Shown piece after piece: positions 31,333 through 42,399 of a DNA stretch of 64,000 nucleotides. The stretch's first letter is position 1. Every line of letters starts with the position of its first letter. The position numbers and the translations under genes are program-made. The DNA is from Triplophysa rosa (lineage: Eukaryota; Chordata; Actinopteri; Cypriniformes; Nemacheilidae). The notes under the pieces were generated by a model. The model had not been told where the DNA came from, ran no database searches, and worked only from the letters and a program-made list of their open reading frames with translations. Location: assembly GCF_024868665.1 (NCBI RefSeq), contig NW_026634125.1, positions 25,813-89,812 on the forward strand, given 5' to 3'.

Positions 31333-32179
31333 ATGCGTGGTCAGTATGAAGAGAAAGTCTGGAATGAGAGATCTTTTTATAAACCGTATCTGCACTTGAT
31401 TTTTGCTGCTGAACTCACACATCAGTGGACTTTCGTGCTATAAACAGGACGAACGAACAGTAAAAGATTTTACATTTACGCATTTAGCAGACACTTTTAT
31501 CCAAAGCGACTTACAGGGGCCTTTTAGTCTATTCATGTCTCTTATCAGTAGCCCATGTGATTTTAGTTTCCATATTACAAAAATTGACTGACTAAGGAGA
31601 CGCAATAATGTTGCCCAATGATTGTAATGTAACAAGCATGAACTTATTAACTAAAATATAACACAGCCCATGTCAATGCCAAAGTCCTTGCCATTTACCT
31701 CCGTGAAGAGACTGACGCTATCGTGCGTGGAACTGCAAATAAACTTACAATGAAATGGAAAAAAATATTATTCAGCACATAGAAATAAGTGGGGGGTTCA
31801 GGCCCGGCAACCCACTCATGCAGCCTAGCCTGGCGAGAACATGGCAAAATGAGTCGGGATGCGGGCATGCTACTTAAAAGCTACAGGAAAAAACAATTTT
31901 AAAAAGTTGGTTTGCACAAAGATGGTGGTTATTATGGAGGAATTTCATGATATGTCTTTATGTTTTTGATCTGTCTTTATGTTTTTGATCATTATTCACT
32001 ATGTATTGCTCTTCGTTTTAAACACATTTGTATGAGATTCTGAAAAGCACCCTGCACAGCTGTGTTTTTGATGTCTGGCAGTGTTTATGAAATCTGGGGA
32101 CTTTTTCCGGCCCCAACCCTACAGTATGACCAAATCTGGGCATGTTCCGCCCCGTTACTATGACTACAATCTACATTGA
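31333..32179. other. Interior of the 4.8-kb element, mostly unassigned
   Basis: A short stretch at about 31,475-31,520 (GCATTTAGCAGACACTTTTATCC...) is a piece of a very common fish repeat also seen at 45,963. The rest has no recognisable gene. Confidence 0.5.
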
Positions 32180-32599
32180 GCAAGGCCACAGTTTTGCCAC
32201 AGATAAAGACAAGAGAAGGAGGTGAAGAAAAGGAAACAGGTCATGATGACCATGACATAATTGTGCTGCGCGAGGATATATAAAATATATTTAAAAAATG
32301 AGGTAATAGCCAGCCTACCATGAATAAATACGCACCTTGTTGCCTGGGATATATTGGTGGCAGAAAATCAACAATTGGTTAATAAAAATAAGAGATAACG
32401 GGAATCTACCTGATTGGTTTTAGAAAGGTCCACCTTTCAGAAGTTTCACTATAACTGTAGACTGAAAACACTTGGTTTTTAGATGACTTGGAACATCTCA
32501 CTTTGTTTGACTCGAGCAAATAAAGTTAACTCCTTGACACCCGGACCTTCTTTGTCTGAGAGATTTTTTGAACTACAAGACTGATATTTTTCCACAACA
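32180..32599 (+). repeat. ERV2-type solo LTR fragment
   Basis: It shares the CTCGAGCAAATAAAG core and the following CTTGA(C/A)AC-CCGG U5-like region with the ERV2 LTR. It ends in TTCCACAACA. The start is approximate, at the TTTTGCCACAG that matches TTTCGCCACAG before the ERV2 promoter. No internal retroviral sequence adjoins it. The AATAAA is at 32,519-32,524. Confidence 0.6.
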
Positions 32600-33394
32600 T
32601 TATAAGCCTGATCCCATTGCTCCAAATAGGAGGCCTAATTAAACGTAATTACATACACTGTAAAAAAATCCTGTTAAAACAGATGAAGTACTGGCAGAAA
32701 ATTACCAGTACATGTTCCTGTATTTTACGGACATTTCCGTTAATGCTAAAATGTAATTTAATTCAGTGCAAAATGTAAAATGGAGAACATGCATACTCGA
32801 GTGAGTCGTGGTCATTATTTATCTTTGTTTCATATGCTTTGTCGAGTAAAATCAATCATATCTAAATGCTTGGGTGAACGTCCGATTTCAGTCTGTTGAG
32901 GCCGGCTGCGGAGAAACGCGCTCCTCCACGGCATGGGGAAGATAAATAATACAGTTTAAGATTGCTAAGCAATCAAGCTTATTAATTTTTTTAATTTTTG
33001 TAATGATTATTTTGATTAAAGTAATTTTCAACCTTTAATCTGCATTTAGACGTATGACGCCACATTCTCTCATATAATTTAATTTATATGGGATGATATC
33101 TCAGTTTCAGTTTGGGTGGAGTTTCTGATTTATGCAAAACTGCATTATAGGTAAATACTGTTTTCTGTTATGAATAAATTACTCTTCTAACTCTTGTTCT
33201 CTTACCTATTTATGTTACCTTTATTATAGGTAATAAATTAATCAAATAAAATAATATATTATGTTATTAGATTAAGGTTGCTAAATTCCGTTAACATAGC
33301 TTAATTAGAACGACCTTGCTTGTTCTACAAACACCATGCACTGTTTTACCTTAAGTGTTTTTCTGTTTGTTTGTTTTTTATAGATTTTCTTCCA
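32600..33394. other. AT-rich interior, no gene
   Basis: A possible element end, CACTGTAAAAAAATCC, occurs at 32,657, as in some fish CACTA-type MITEs, but I found no matching partner. No coding sequence was recognised. Confidence 0.45.
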
Positions 33395-33451
33395 TAAAGC
33401 TGCTTTTGAACAATGCACATTGCGAAAAGCGCTATATAAATAAATATTTTT
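33395..33451 (+). repeat. L2-type LINE 3' tail fragment
   Basis: AAAGCTGCTTTTGAACAATGCACATTGCGAAAAGCGCTATATAAATAAA matches the 3' end of the LINE family also seen at 27,055 and 49,864. It is a severely truncated insertion on the + strand. Confidence 0.85.
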
Positions 33452-33477
33452 TTTATGCATGCAGGAAGAAAAAAGCA

Positions 33478-33760
33478 AAATGGTTGAGAATTACGCAACG
33501 CGTTTACATCCAAACGCCGTAAAAACCGTGCGAAAAGCCGTCCATAACACCGTATTTAACGGCGTTTAAGGCGCCCCGAAAATCGCCGCCTTTTGCGCCG
33601 CTGTCTGGCCATATGACGGCGTAAAAAACGCTGTTTTGGTTGCACAGAGCGCGCGTCTTTTACAGCGTTTTGTCTGTTGTATAATAAGCCCCTGATTTCC
33701 ACAGCCAATAAGTTTGAACTGCTCTCACCCAATCACTGATGAGCTGAGCCAGGATCTAAT
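33478..33760 (+). repeat. Internal third copy of the ACGCCG arm family
   Basis: The sequence matches the left arm (30,640-30,930) in order: ACGCCGTAAAAA, GCGAAAAGCCGTCC, CGCCGCTGTCTGGCCATATGACGGCG and then the CACCCAATCACTGATGA block. It lacks both tips. Its presence inside the larger element suggests repeated insertion into itself or unequal exchange. Confidence 0.8.
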
Positions 33761-34454
33761 TCACCATGGCCTTGGTACTAAATCCTTGTAGTGGCCATTG
33801 ATATTACTACGTTTTGATTAGTGGAATAAAGATTTTTATGAAAATCCTTTTTTCAAGTGAATTTTATGTAAAAAATTACTGCATCCAATTCCAGCAAATC
33901 TGGCACACACCAACTCAAAAACCCCTATCTATAGGTAAATTCTATGTTTTTTATTTATTTTTATTTTATTTTATTTATTTGATTGACATCGAGAGTTAAT
34001 GCCTTAAGACCTGGATGGATCAAATATTTCCCCCAGCAGTTCACCAAGCATTCACTTGAGACATAATTATGTTTGCGAGACACATACATTCTGATGTGCG
34101 CACTTTGGATGTTTCAGTCAGAGTAAGATCATTGTTGTGTCTTAACATCTTTGAATAACCCTTAACATCAATAAAGTCCCGCACTTTATTACAGTATGTT
34201 AATTCCTTTAATGCAATAGTCAGACTCGCTCTGCTTGATATGCATCTTTTGCAGTAATAATGAATGCACTTTATTTAGCCTACAATAAAGCTGTGCGTTA
34301 ACATGTATATGCTTTTTAATTATGTTTTTTAAAAGTCTATTCTTTTTTTAAATGCGTCATGCAGAATCGTTCTCATCAGCAGGTGCATCATAAACATCGC
34401 CTACACTAAAAAAATCTGTAAAAACGGCACAATATACACAATACACAATATATA
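33761..34454. other. Interior between third copy and right arm
   Basis: AT-rich, no coding sequence recognised. A 61-codon frame at 33,814 has no known motif. Confidence 0.5.
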
Positions 34455-35325
34455 TAAGTACTGAAATATAAATCTAAAGACGACCAAGCGATACAGATAA
34501 ACAGAACATGACCAACTACTTAAAAATTGACTAATGGTTCAAGCGGGTCTCGAGCGGGCGTTTGATGCTGTCAAAGATTGCCAGTCAACCACGCTAACCA
34601 GCAGACCACCACTCAAAGTAATCAGCCTTTGCTTTAAGGGAATGTAGTTTACTTTTTACTCTGGCTGACCTCGCTTATACCAGGAATGATTTCTGGTGTT
34701 GGAAATTAACTAATACAATACTTCAACCGATTGCTTTTTTGCTTTTCACGTAGGCCATACACGCTATATGTAATACGCAGGATAACTTACAATGGGATTG
34801 GTTGGCCTTTATACAATTGCTGACCACGTTGTGTAACTATACATTTCCAAAGAGAAGAAGTCGCTTCTTCGGAAAGCAAGCAATGCTTTGTTTAATGTTA
34901 GCAAAGGTAACACTGCGCACATAATAAAATCCTGTAGAATGATCAGTGGTAAATTGCTCTGGTCTGGCTCAGTTCATCAGTGATTGGGTGAGAACAGTTC
35001 GAATTTACTGGCTGCGGAAATCAGCGGGAGGGGATCATTATACAACACACAAAACGCCGTAAATAACGCGTGCTCTGTGCAACCAAAACAGCGTTTTTTA
35101 CGCCGTCATATGGCAAGACAGCGGCACAAAAGGCGGCGCTTTTCAAGCACCTTAGAACGCCATTAAATACGGCGTTATGGACGACTTTTCGCGCGTTTTT
35201 TACGGCGTTTGGAATCGCGACGCCGTATTTTGCGGCTCAAATACGGGTTAAAACGCCGTCAAAAACGGCATTCGGATATAAACGCGTTTAATCTATGGCG
35301 TAATTCTGACACCATCGGCTTGCCA
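34455..35325 (-). repeat. Right arm of the 4.8-kb element, with tRNA-like segment
   Basis: This is the inverted counterpart of the left arm. The tRNA-like block (34,534-34,617, minus strand) reads TGGTCTGCTGGTTAGCG with a degraded box B (GCTCGAGACC). Its box A is better than in the left arm. About 90 extra bases separate it from the rest of the arm, which may be the original insertion context of a SINE. Confidence 0.8.
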
Positions 35326-36302
35326 TACTTGCGCTCTGGGTTCACGCGCTTGCAGACTTTTGTCTAACTTCTAACGTCATAAAAGAACCTCTTCCCTGCT
35401 CAACTCTGGTCGATTCAAACTCAGGAGGGCATGCCCTCTCATGAGGTTAAATATCGAGCCTGTGTAGCCCTGAGTGTTTATTGACTGTTTAAATAAGGCA
35501 TAAATGTTGTACCCCCCTTTAAAACGTTTAAATTGAGTTCTGAAAATTTAGAAAACTACTGTGATACCGATAATACTGTTGCAATGTATTTCTCAGTAGT
35601 ATTATTGTCAAACCCAGCGTCACCAGCAGAGGGCACCCTAAGCGTTACACTAGTCTTGAGAATTGGTCGCTGACGCTAGTATAGTGAAAAGAGCGTTCAG
35701 TATGTCATGAGAGCATACGAGTGTGCACGCTACGAGTGCTCCCGAGCTAACCTGTGTTTTTCATATTTCTTTCAGGTAGGCTGACAATATTTAATCTTCT
35801 AGTAAGGCACAACAGTAGTATATTTTCATAGAACTGCAGTCGTGTCTGAGATACTTAAAAATGATGACTTTGATGGTGATTAAGAGTAGTTTCACCTAAA
35901 ATGACGGACAGTGATGTTAATAATCCTGGTAAAAGATCGTAACACTAAATTGGAGCAAAAATGAGACACAAGTGCTTAAAAATACCATGGTGGAAATGAG
36001 AAACGAGTAAGGGATAATTAAGTTAATTTACATTTAATAACATGAATAAGCTGTATGTGGCGTTCAGTAAGCTAGGCTAAAAGCATGTGTGAACAGGCCT
36101 GTGCTCACACCGCTCCCATGTTAATTTAATTCTGTCAGCCACTCAGTTTAGAGAGCATGTCCTAATGTTTTATTAATTAGAATTTGAGTAAGGCTCAGTG
36201 TTAAAAAAATGCATTTATTATCCATTTAGTGAGAATGTGAGGTAAAGATACAGTTACAAGTGTAAAAACTCAAAACCTAAAATAGCAAACCTCAAAACCT
36301 TT

Positions 36303-36642
36303 CACTGCAAACCTAAACGTGGACATGCTGATATTTCGTAAATGCAAAAAAATCCAAGAAAAGCACAGACAGTATTAGTTTGTTTATATTAAAGAGACTT
36401 TTTCTATTATTAATTTGTTATAAAATTGCAGTTTAGTTTTGTTATTTGAAATAAAACATTATTTTATCATACAAAGAAACGTGAAGCATTTAAGAAATAA
36501 TGCAAGGGACGTTGTTCATTTCTAATTTGTTTCAACTCATTTTTTAAAAATAAATCGTGAGTAAATCGTGAATAAATCGCATCGTGAGATCAGAATCGTG
36601 AATCGCATCGCATCGTGAGCTGAGTGAATCGTTACATCCCTA
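36303..36642. repeat. Truncated copy of the 458-bp hAT element
   Basis: It matches the 3' three-quarters of the complete element at 39,459-39,916 and ends GTTACATCCCTA. The 5' terminus is missing. Confidence 0.88.
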
Positions 36643-36645
36643 ACG

Positions 36646-36800
36646 TTAACCAATAGGTCCGATAGGAAGTCTGCAAACTCTTTCAGAAAATCAGTGTAGG
36701 GACCAGGGGGTCTATACACTGTAGCCAACGTACAAGAAAGCAATGGTTTTTTACTGTCAATTGGAACAATTATGTTCAACGCAAACACTTCAAATGATTT
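36646..36800 (-). pseudogene. LINE endonuclease fragment
   Basis: The minus strand reads VYRPPGPYTDFLKEFADFLS, a signature of the apurinic endonuclease of L2-type LINEs, preceded by a LNIIVPI-like stretch. About 50 residues are recognisable. The frame then runs into the adjoining hAT fragment. Confidence 0.8.
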
Positions 36801-37294
36801 AAATTTATGCTCCGTTCTCTGAGTACGAGCATTACGAGTGTGCATGCTACAGAGTGCTCCCGAGCTAACCTGTGTTTTTCATATTTCTTTCAGAAATAAA
36901 TGTGTTGTACAAAGGACGAGCACCGCCTCATTCTTAAAAGTGTAACACCTGCTCTGAAATCTTCTCTTCTCTCTTCTGTTCTATACCTGTCGGAAAACTT
37001 GGTTCGTGGCGTCTCTTCGGAGACTGCCCTTTTCCCCCCACTGGGGGAAAGAAGGAACAATGGACTTCTGCCGTCACGTGGCTAAGCCATGCGGCCAATC
37101 ACGAGGCCCGGGACTTTCCAGCTGGACTGCATTCTGATACCTTTTGAACAATTCCATCTCTACACGCGCATATGGATATTGGTCCAGCACAGAGCTCGCA
37201 AGTATCCGATTCTATACATAGAATAGCTGCGTTTAAGTTCGTACCTCTTGTTAAAGATGATTTTTATTGTTGTTCAGAAATCGCTGCCATGCCC

Positions 37295-37325
<31 letters not shown>

Positions 37326-37837
37326 ACTCACTTTATCTCTCTTTCTCTCTCCGTGCTCCCTAGCGCATTCATGTTTCATGTATTGTTTGTGTTTATGTGA
37401 TCGTCATTGTTTTTTTACCATGTAGAGTAGAGTTTAATAAACAACCATATATATTCATTTGTGATGGGTTTTCTGTATTCACGCTCACAAACTTGGTCCC
37501 TTTTACTGTGTTTCGATTTACTCTTTGCTCTAAATCCTGTTTGGTAAAGTCACGTTACTTATGGCCATGAGATAATAAAGTATATAATATCATTGATGCA
37601 TTCACGGGATGAATGCATACCAGTATTGTTATGCTTTATATTACTAATCAGAGACCGTAAAATATGTATATTTGTTCACGATTATTATATGCATTTTCCT
37701 TTGAGCTAAACTAATTCCTTGACTGAAATTGATGTTTTAAATAACTAATTTCATGGATGTGATCTTGATAGATCTGGTGGAGAACCATATTTGGTTAGTC
37801 TAGCTCATCATTATTTTAACTAGCTAAAACCGCTACA

Positions 37838-38340
37838 AGGAGGATCGAGCTGTCCACCGAGCGTCCAGTACCATCGCATGGCGGCAGTGTGCCGCTCGGT
37901 TGTCTTATCTGTAAGGACAGATAAGACGAGAGAAAAGGAGACGGAAGCACAAGGAGCGACAGAGACGAGAGAGGGAAGAGAGAAAACAAATCTTGGTCCA
38001 GTTCCCAGACACACTGCCGCTCGGTCCTGAGCCAGCCAAGAAACTCTTGCTGTGGCCGCCGAAAAAGGTGTTGTGGCCGCCGAGACTGGCCCCCAGGGGA
38101 GTAGAGCACAGTCTCGGGAGTACCCCCCTGCCTGCGAGGGGCGATGGGGGTATGTGACAAACAGAGTGGGACGAGGGCCGTGAGGGAACGACGCGAGGCC
38201 GGTGACGCGAGTGATAATGACTGGTCTCGCATCTCTCACGTAGGAGCTCCGGAAGCATAAAAGGAGGAGCGACAAAAGTGAAAGACGAGAGAGAACCAGG
38301 CCTGGTCTATAAGCCACAATCTCAAATAAATAAATAAATA
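37838..38340. other. GC-rich unassigned segment, LTR-like on the + strand
   Basis: This is a GC-rich segment with no cysteine- or domain-bearing frame. The stretch AGCTCCGGAAGCATAAAAGGAGGAGCG with a TATA-like AATAAAAGG-type core looks like an LTR or promoter. It ends in an (AAAT)n run at 38,325-38,352. The frames in several phases on both strands are composition artefacts. Confidence 0.4.
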
Positions 38341-38383
38341 AATAAATAAATGTCTTACATATGTAACGGAATGCTTCCAGGAA

Positions 38384-39204
38384 CACAAACAGAGATTGAT
38401 TCATGCCCAAAACACTTTAATATGAACATTTAACATTACAATTGAGACTCGACAATGATGTGGATAACATAGACTGAATATATACAGTACAAGTCCAGTC
38501 CTGATGATGGGGAGGTGTAATGATTACGAACACTGAACAGATGTGGGGCGTGAAGGGAAATGGAGTCCACCAGGGTGAGCTCGGAGGAGGAGGCACGCGA
38601 ACGGAGGGGTCCATCAGGTGCCCTTTTGCCAACAGCTGGTCAGATTCCTGAAGTATCTGAACTGCCAGGGGGAGCTCTGGAGTGGAGATTCTGGTGTGCT
38701 CTGGCTGGTGGAGGAGAGGGAAGTTTTGGCCCTTGGCCTTCCATACCTCCACCGCATTGAGGAGCAGGCTCTGATGAACGACGAGCTGTCGGCTCGGGTG
38801 AGCGTCGATCCGCCTGCCGCTCAGGAGAGCCGAGGCTTCCCTGCCATTTCCTACGGTGACGGAGCTTGGTGGAGGAGTGCGGTGTGGATATGGGGTGAGT
38901 TGGCGCAGATCCTTCACTAATGACTGGTACTGGACGGCCACCACTCAAATCCCCATCAGCATCCCCGTCGCAGAAATCCGAGCCTACCGCTTGGAGGACT
39001 TGATTAATAAAGGAACACAAACGGAGATCGATTCAGGCGCAAAACAATTTAATATAAACATTTAACATTACATTTGAGACTTGACAATGATGGGGATAAC
39101 AGACTGAATATATACAAGTCCAGTGATGAGGCTGATGACGGGCAGGTGTGATGATTACAAACACTGAACAGATGCTGGAGCGTGGGGCGTGAAGGGAAAT
39201 TGAG
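38384..39204. repeat. Pair of ~185-bp direct repeats
   Basis: The block AGGAACACAAACAGAGATTG...GAAGGGAAATGGAGTC at 38,384-38,565 recurs at 39,016-39,204 with about 85-90% identity. The GC-rich sequence between them (38,566-39,015) is unique here. This could be a tandem duplication of a 630-bp unit or two short LTRs. There is no recognisable gene between. Confidence 0.75.
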
Positions 39205-39257
39205 TCTGAGGGGAAAACAGGCACGGAAACCGAGACTGTGACAACATTACTGCTGAC

Positions 39258-40974
39258 CAGGGCTGTAGTCAAGTCCACCTTTGTCGAGTCCAAGACAAGT
39301 CCAAGACCAGGACTAGTCGAGACCGAGTCAAGACCGAGTCTAAAGTGGTTCGAGTCCAAGTCAAGACCGAGTCCAAATGAGACGGTCCAGACAGAGACAG
39401 AAAAAAGAATCCTCTTTACAAATAAAGGTTCAAATTAGGTCATTTTATTTACTATAGGTAGGGATGTAACGATTCACCGTGAGCCGGTTGAAAATCGGTT
39501 ATAATGAGTGACGATTCAAATCGGTTGAGGCTTGAACTGAATCGCAATACATTCTTTGAACAGCAGGGGCCGCTATTTTCACTGCAACCTAAACGTTGAT
39601 GCTGATATTTCTTAAATGCAAAACAATCCAAGAAAAGCACAGACAGTATTAGTTTGTTTATATTAAAGAGACTTTTTCTATTTTTAATTTGTTATTAAAT
39701 CGCAGTTTACTTTTGTTATTAGAAATAAAACATTATTTTATTATGCAAAGAAACGTAAAGCATTTAAGAAATAATGCAAGGGAAGTTGTTCATTTCTAAT
39801 TTGTTTCAACTCATTTTTTAAAAATAAATCGTGAGTAAATCGTGAATAAATCGCATCGTGAGATCAGAATCGTGAATCGCATCGCATCGTGAGCTGAGTG
39901 AATCGTTACATCCCTAACTATAGGTATAGAAATTTCACCAGTCACATTAAGCCGAAGTGCAACTTCAGATTTTCAGTCTTTTTATTGTAGTGTAACAATC
40001 ACATTCTGGGCTTCCAATGAAAAATGTTCCCATTCTCAACATCACTTTTCCCACCGCTATTAATGTTGAAAGAATGTAGAAGTTTCAACAAACATCATTA
40101 TTGTGATCAGTATTTTCTTTAGTTGGGTTCTTGATTCTTGTGTTTTAACGTAAGGTTTTCATTGTCAATTGGTTCGAAAGCCCCGGCGGAGACTTTTCCA
40201 GTTCCATCGTCCTGCCTGGGACATTCGATCATTAATAACTCCAGCCCCCGAGGTCCCAGCGGAACGAACCCAGACTCGTCGGAAAGGTCTCCTCTCGGCC
40301 TTTCCAAAGAGAACAGGCTTGACCTTCCACGACCCCGGGGGACGGAGCTACCAGCCTCCGAACCCGTCGAATTCTCCGGCTCCCGCGTTGATGGAAAAAA
40401 GACTTTTATGTTCCATTTTACATCCAACAACAGCACCTTTGTTGTTTCTTAGACACTTTTGTTGCTGGCTACATCTTCTCTTGCCTGAAAATGGCTGACA
40501 GCGTGTCTCTGGTGTAAGGTGGAACTACGCACTCATAAGGCGGAGTCTGTGAGCTGTCATGGGCGGGCGTAAATCAATGTGACATCACATTGATAGGGGA
40601 TCGCCAACAGCCTGTTTTGTGTCACTGATGTGGTTTAAAGGAGATTACAAAAAGAAGAATAGATGGATTTGTATAATTATAGGGTGTTTCTGCACACACG
40701 CTGGCGACTCAATTTCCGGTAGAAAAACGTTTAAAAGTGCATTTTCTGGGATAGCGGCCCTTTAATGAAAGTCAAGAGTCCAACTAAAGCAAACATAAAT
40801 GCTTCATCAATGGTTTTGTTTGGAAGGAGAAAATATCATTGAGACCAACTAGAACATTTGGCGAGTCTAATGACCGAGTCTGAGACAAGTCCGAGTGCAG
40901 ATACCAACGAGTCCAAGACAAATCCGAGACCACAGAAAAACGTCTCGAGTCCGGACTCAAGTACTACAGCACTG
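39258..40974. mobile_element. hAT element with GAGTCCAAG-rich ends
   Basis: The ends are inverted: CAGGGCTGTAGTCAAGTCC at 39,258 and its partner ending in ACTACAGCACTG at 40,974. Both ends are filled with subterminal GAGTCCAAGAC/CGAGTC repeats. An 8-bp target duplication with one mismatch is present: CTGCTGAC (39,250-39,257) and CTGCTGGC (40,975-40,982). It has no transposase. A younger hAT element sits inside it. The GC-rich segment at about 40,170-40,390 is unassigned. Confidence 0.88.
39459..39916. mobile_element. 458-bp hAT element (nested)
   Basis: It begins TAGGGATGTAACGATTCA and ends TGAATCGTTACATCCCTA. The perfect 8-bp target duplication ACTATAGG lies at 39,451-39,458 and 39,917-39,924. 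It is complete and non-autonomous. A truncated relative lies at 36,303-36,642. Confidence 0.96.
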
Positions 40975-42399
40975 CTGCTGGCCTGCATGCAAAACTCTGT
41001 AAGTCTCCTTTCTTTCTGGGTTGACGCTGATGAAGTCCTGCATGAGGATATTAATGACTTTTTAAAAAAGTCTGAAATTCGTTTTTGTGCCATTTGGACA
41101 AGACCGCTCGTGACATTTGACCTTCACTAACGCTGTGACGTCATGAGACACTTGTGTTGTCATTGTAACAGTAACGTTATTAAAACAAAAACAGTAACGT
41201 TATTAATGTTTTCAATGGATATTAGTGAATAGACACATTAAGAAAATGTATTATATTTATTTTTTTATAAAACATTTTAATTTACGGTACAAATAGCCCA
41301 CCCAAGGCAGCAATTATTTTTACACTAACCGAAAATAGCTGTATTTTCTTTGGATTAAGTAGAAATGCTATTGATACTTTGAAATAGTGGCAGATAACGT
41401 TACTATTTGCACCTCAGTATTGTTGTGCATTAAACATTATGCAATAATAACAGTGTAAATCATTATATTTATAAAAATTATTAAAATGATGGCAACTTGT
41501 TAAGATTTTAGAGCCCTAAACCCCTTACCTTAGCCTAAACCTAAACTTTATGAATAAAAATGAATTTTAAGTCTTAAATCCATTTTATTGAAAACAAATG
41601 CCTTAATCATCTGTAATGTGATCGAAAAAGGTGAAACAGCATATTCAAAGTTGGATTTGAACCTTGGTCTCCTGTGCCACGCTATATAGACTTACACCTT
41701 ATGACACTGGATAAGTTCTTTAGCATCGTTTTTACACTTTCTCTATTCCCATCACATATTGGTGGGTGGACCTAGTGCAAATAGTATCTGCCTTTATTCA
41801 TTTATTTTTACACTGTGTTCGTTTTTCTTTCGCTCGATGTCAGTGTGTGCTGCAGCACCCCCACTTCCCGTGGCTATGCCTGCTTCTGCTTTTATTTCAG
41901 CTCTGCAGACTTAGATGATTATTAGAAAGCAAAAAGTCATGTTGTTTGGTCATGCATGCTTCCAGTCTTATATTTATATACCCACCAGGTGTGTTTACAT
42001 TAATATATGTGTATTAGGTCAACAGGAAATTACCAGGAACAGAATTTTTTTTATTGATGATAACCAATTTATTCACCGTAAATACACAATAATGTTGTGA
42101 TGTATAGTGCATATATATATTTCAGCATCGCAACATTTTATAAATGAGGCCCCTGGCCAATTATAATGATAAGAAAAATTATAATGTGTTTCACTTGGAT
42201 GGAACGTAATGGATACATCTCAGGGTATCTAGTGGCATAGTCACAAATCAGGCAAAACCTTCCATTGGACTATGTGTGGGTGTGTGTAAACAGTGAAACT
42301 TTGTGTAACTGTTTGTTATTATATTGTATATAAGTTGTTTACTTTTTTCTAAGATTATTTTTGTTATGAAGAAAATAAGTTACAATTATTATTTGTGAA
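40975..42399. other. Unassigned AT-rich stretch
   Basis: No familiar gene or element. On the minus strand just outside the hAT element (41,093-40,980) a short frame reads MAQKRISDFFKK, which resembles the start of some zinc-finger or hAT proteins. It enters the element and is too short to assign. Confidence 0.4.

Larger units (their letters stand above)
30514..35325. mobile_element. 4.8-kb element with >800-bp inverted arms
   Basis: The left end begins TGGCAAGCCGAAGGTGTCAG at 30,514 and the right end is its complement, ending at 35,325. TA flanks both sides (30,512-30,513 and 35,326-35,327). The arms (30,514-31,332 and 34,455-35,325) are diverged inverted copies of each other. They share many ACGCCG...CGGCGT hairpins, a CCAAAGAAG hairpin and a tRNA-like segment. 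I see no transposase. Either it is one giant foldback element with a TA target, or two copies of a shorter family in opposite orientation. Confidence 0.65.
35463..36947 (+). mobile_element. TG...CA insert with 4-bp target duplication (probable solo LTR)
   Basis: The insert begins TGTAGCCCTGAG and ends GTGTAACA. CCTG is duplicated on both sides (35,459-35,462 and 36,948-36,951), and the host LTR is continuous across it. This is the signature of a retroviral or LTR-retrotransposon LTR. Internally a ~65-bp block (GAGTGTGCACGCTACGAGTG...TTTCTTTCAG) occurs twice, at about 35,710-35,777 and 36,833-36,893. Between the copies lie a hAT fragment and a LINE fragment. Confidence 0.8.
35370..37837 (+). 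repeat. Second ERV1-type LTR, interrupted
   Basis: It matches the ERV1 LTR from TCTTCCCTGCTCAACTCTG on. The match runs to 35,462, is interrupted by a 1,485-bp insert, and resumes at 36,948 through the GGCGTCTCTTCGGAGACTGCC core, a CT microsatellite, AATAAA at 37,574-37,579 and a terminal CTACA at 37,837. No primer site follows, so it is a solo LTR. Its 5' part is missing next to the 4.8-kb element. Confidence 0.82.

Noticed and set aside
37816..38410. Long overlapping minus-strand frames (138-196 codons)
   Set aside because: They overlap in three phases in GC-rich DNA, have no domain and are probably composition artefacts.
40138..40498. Pro/Ser-rich frames of about 105 codons on both strands
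   Set aside because: The overlapping frames on both strands in a GC-rich patch inside a non-autonomous hAT element show no known motif.
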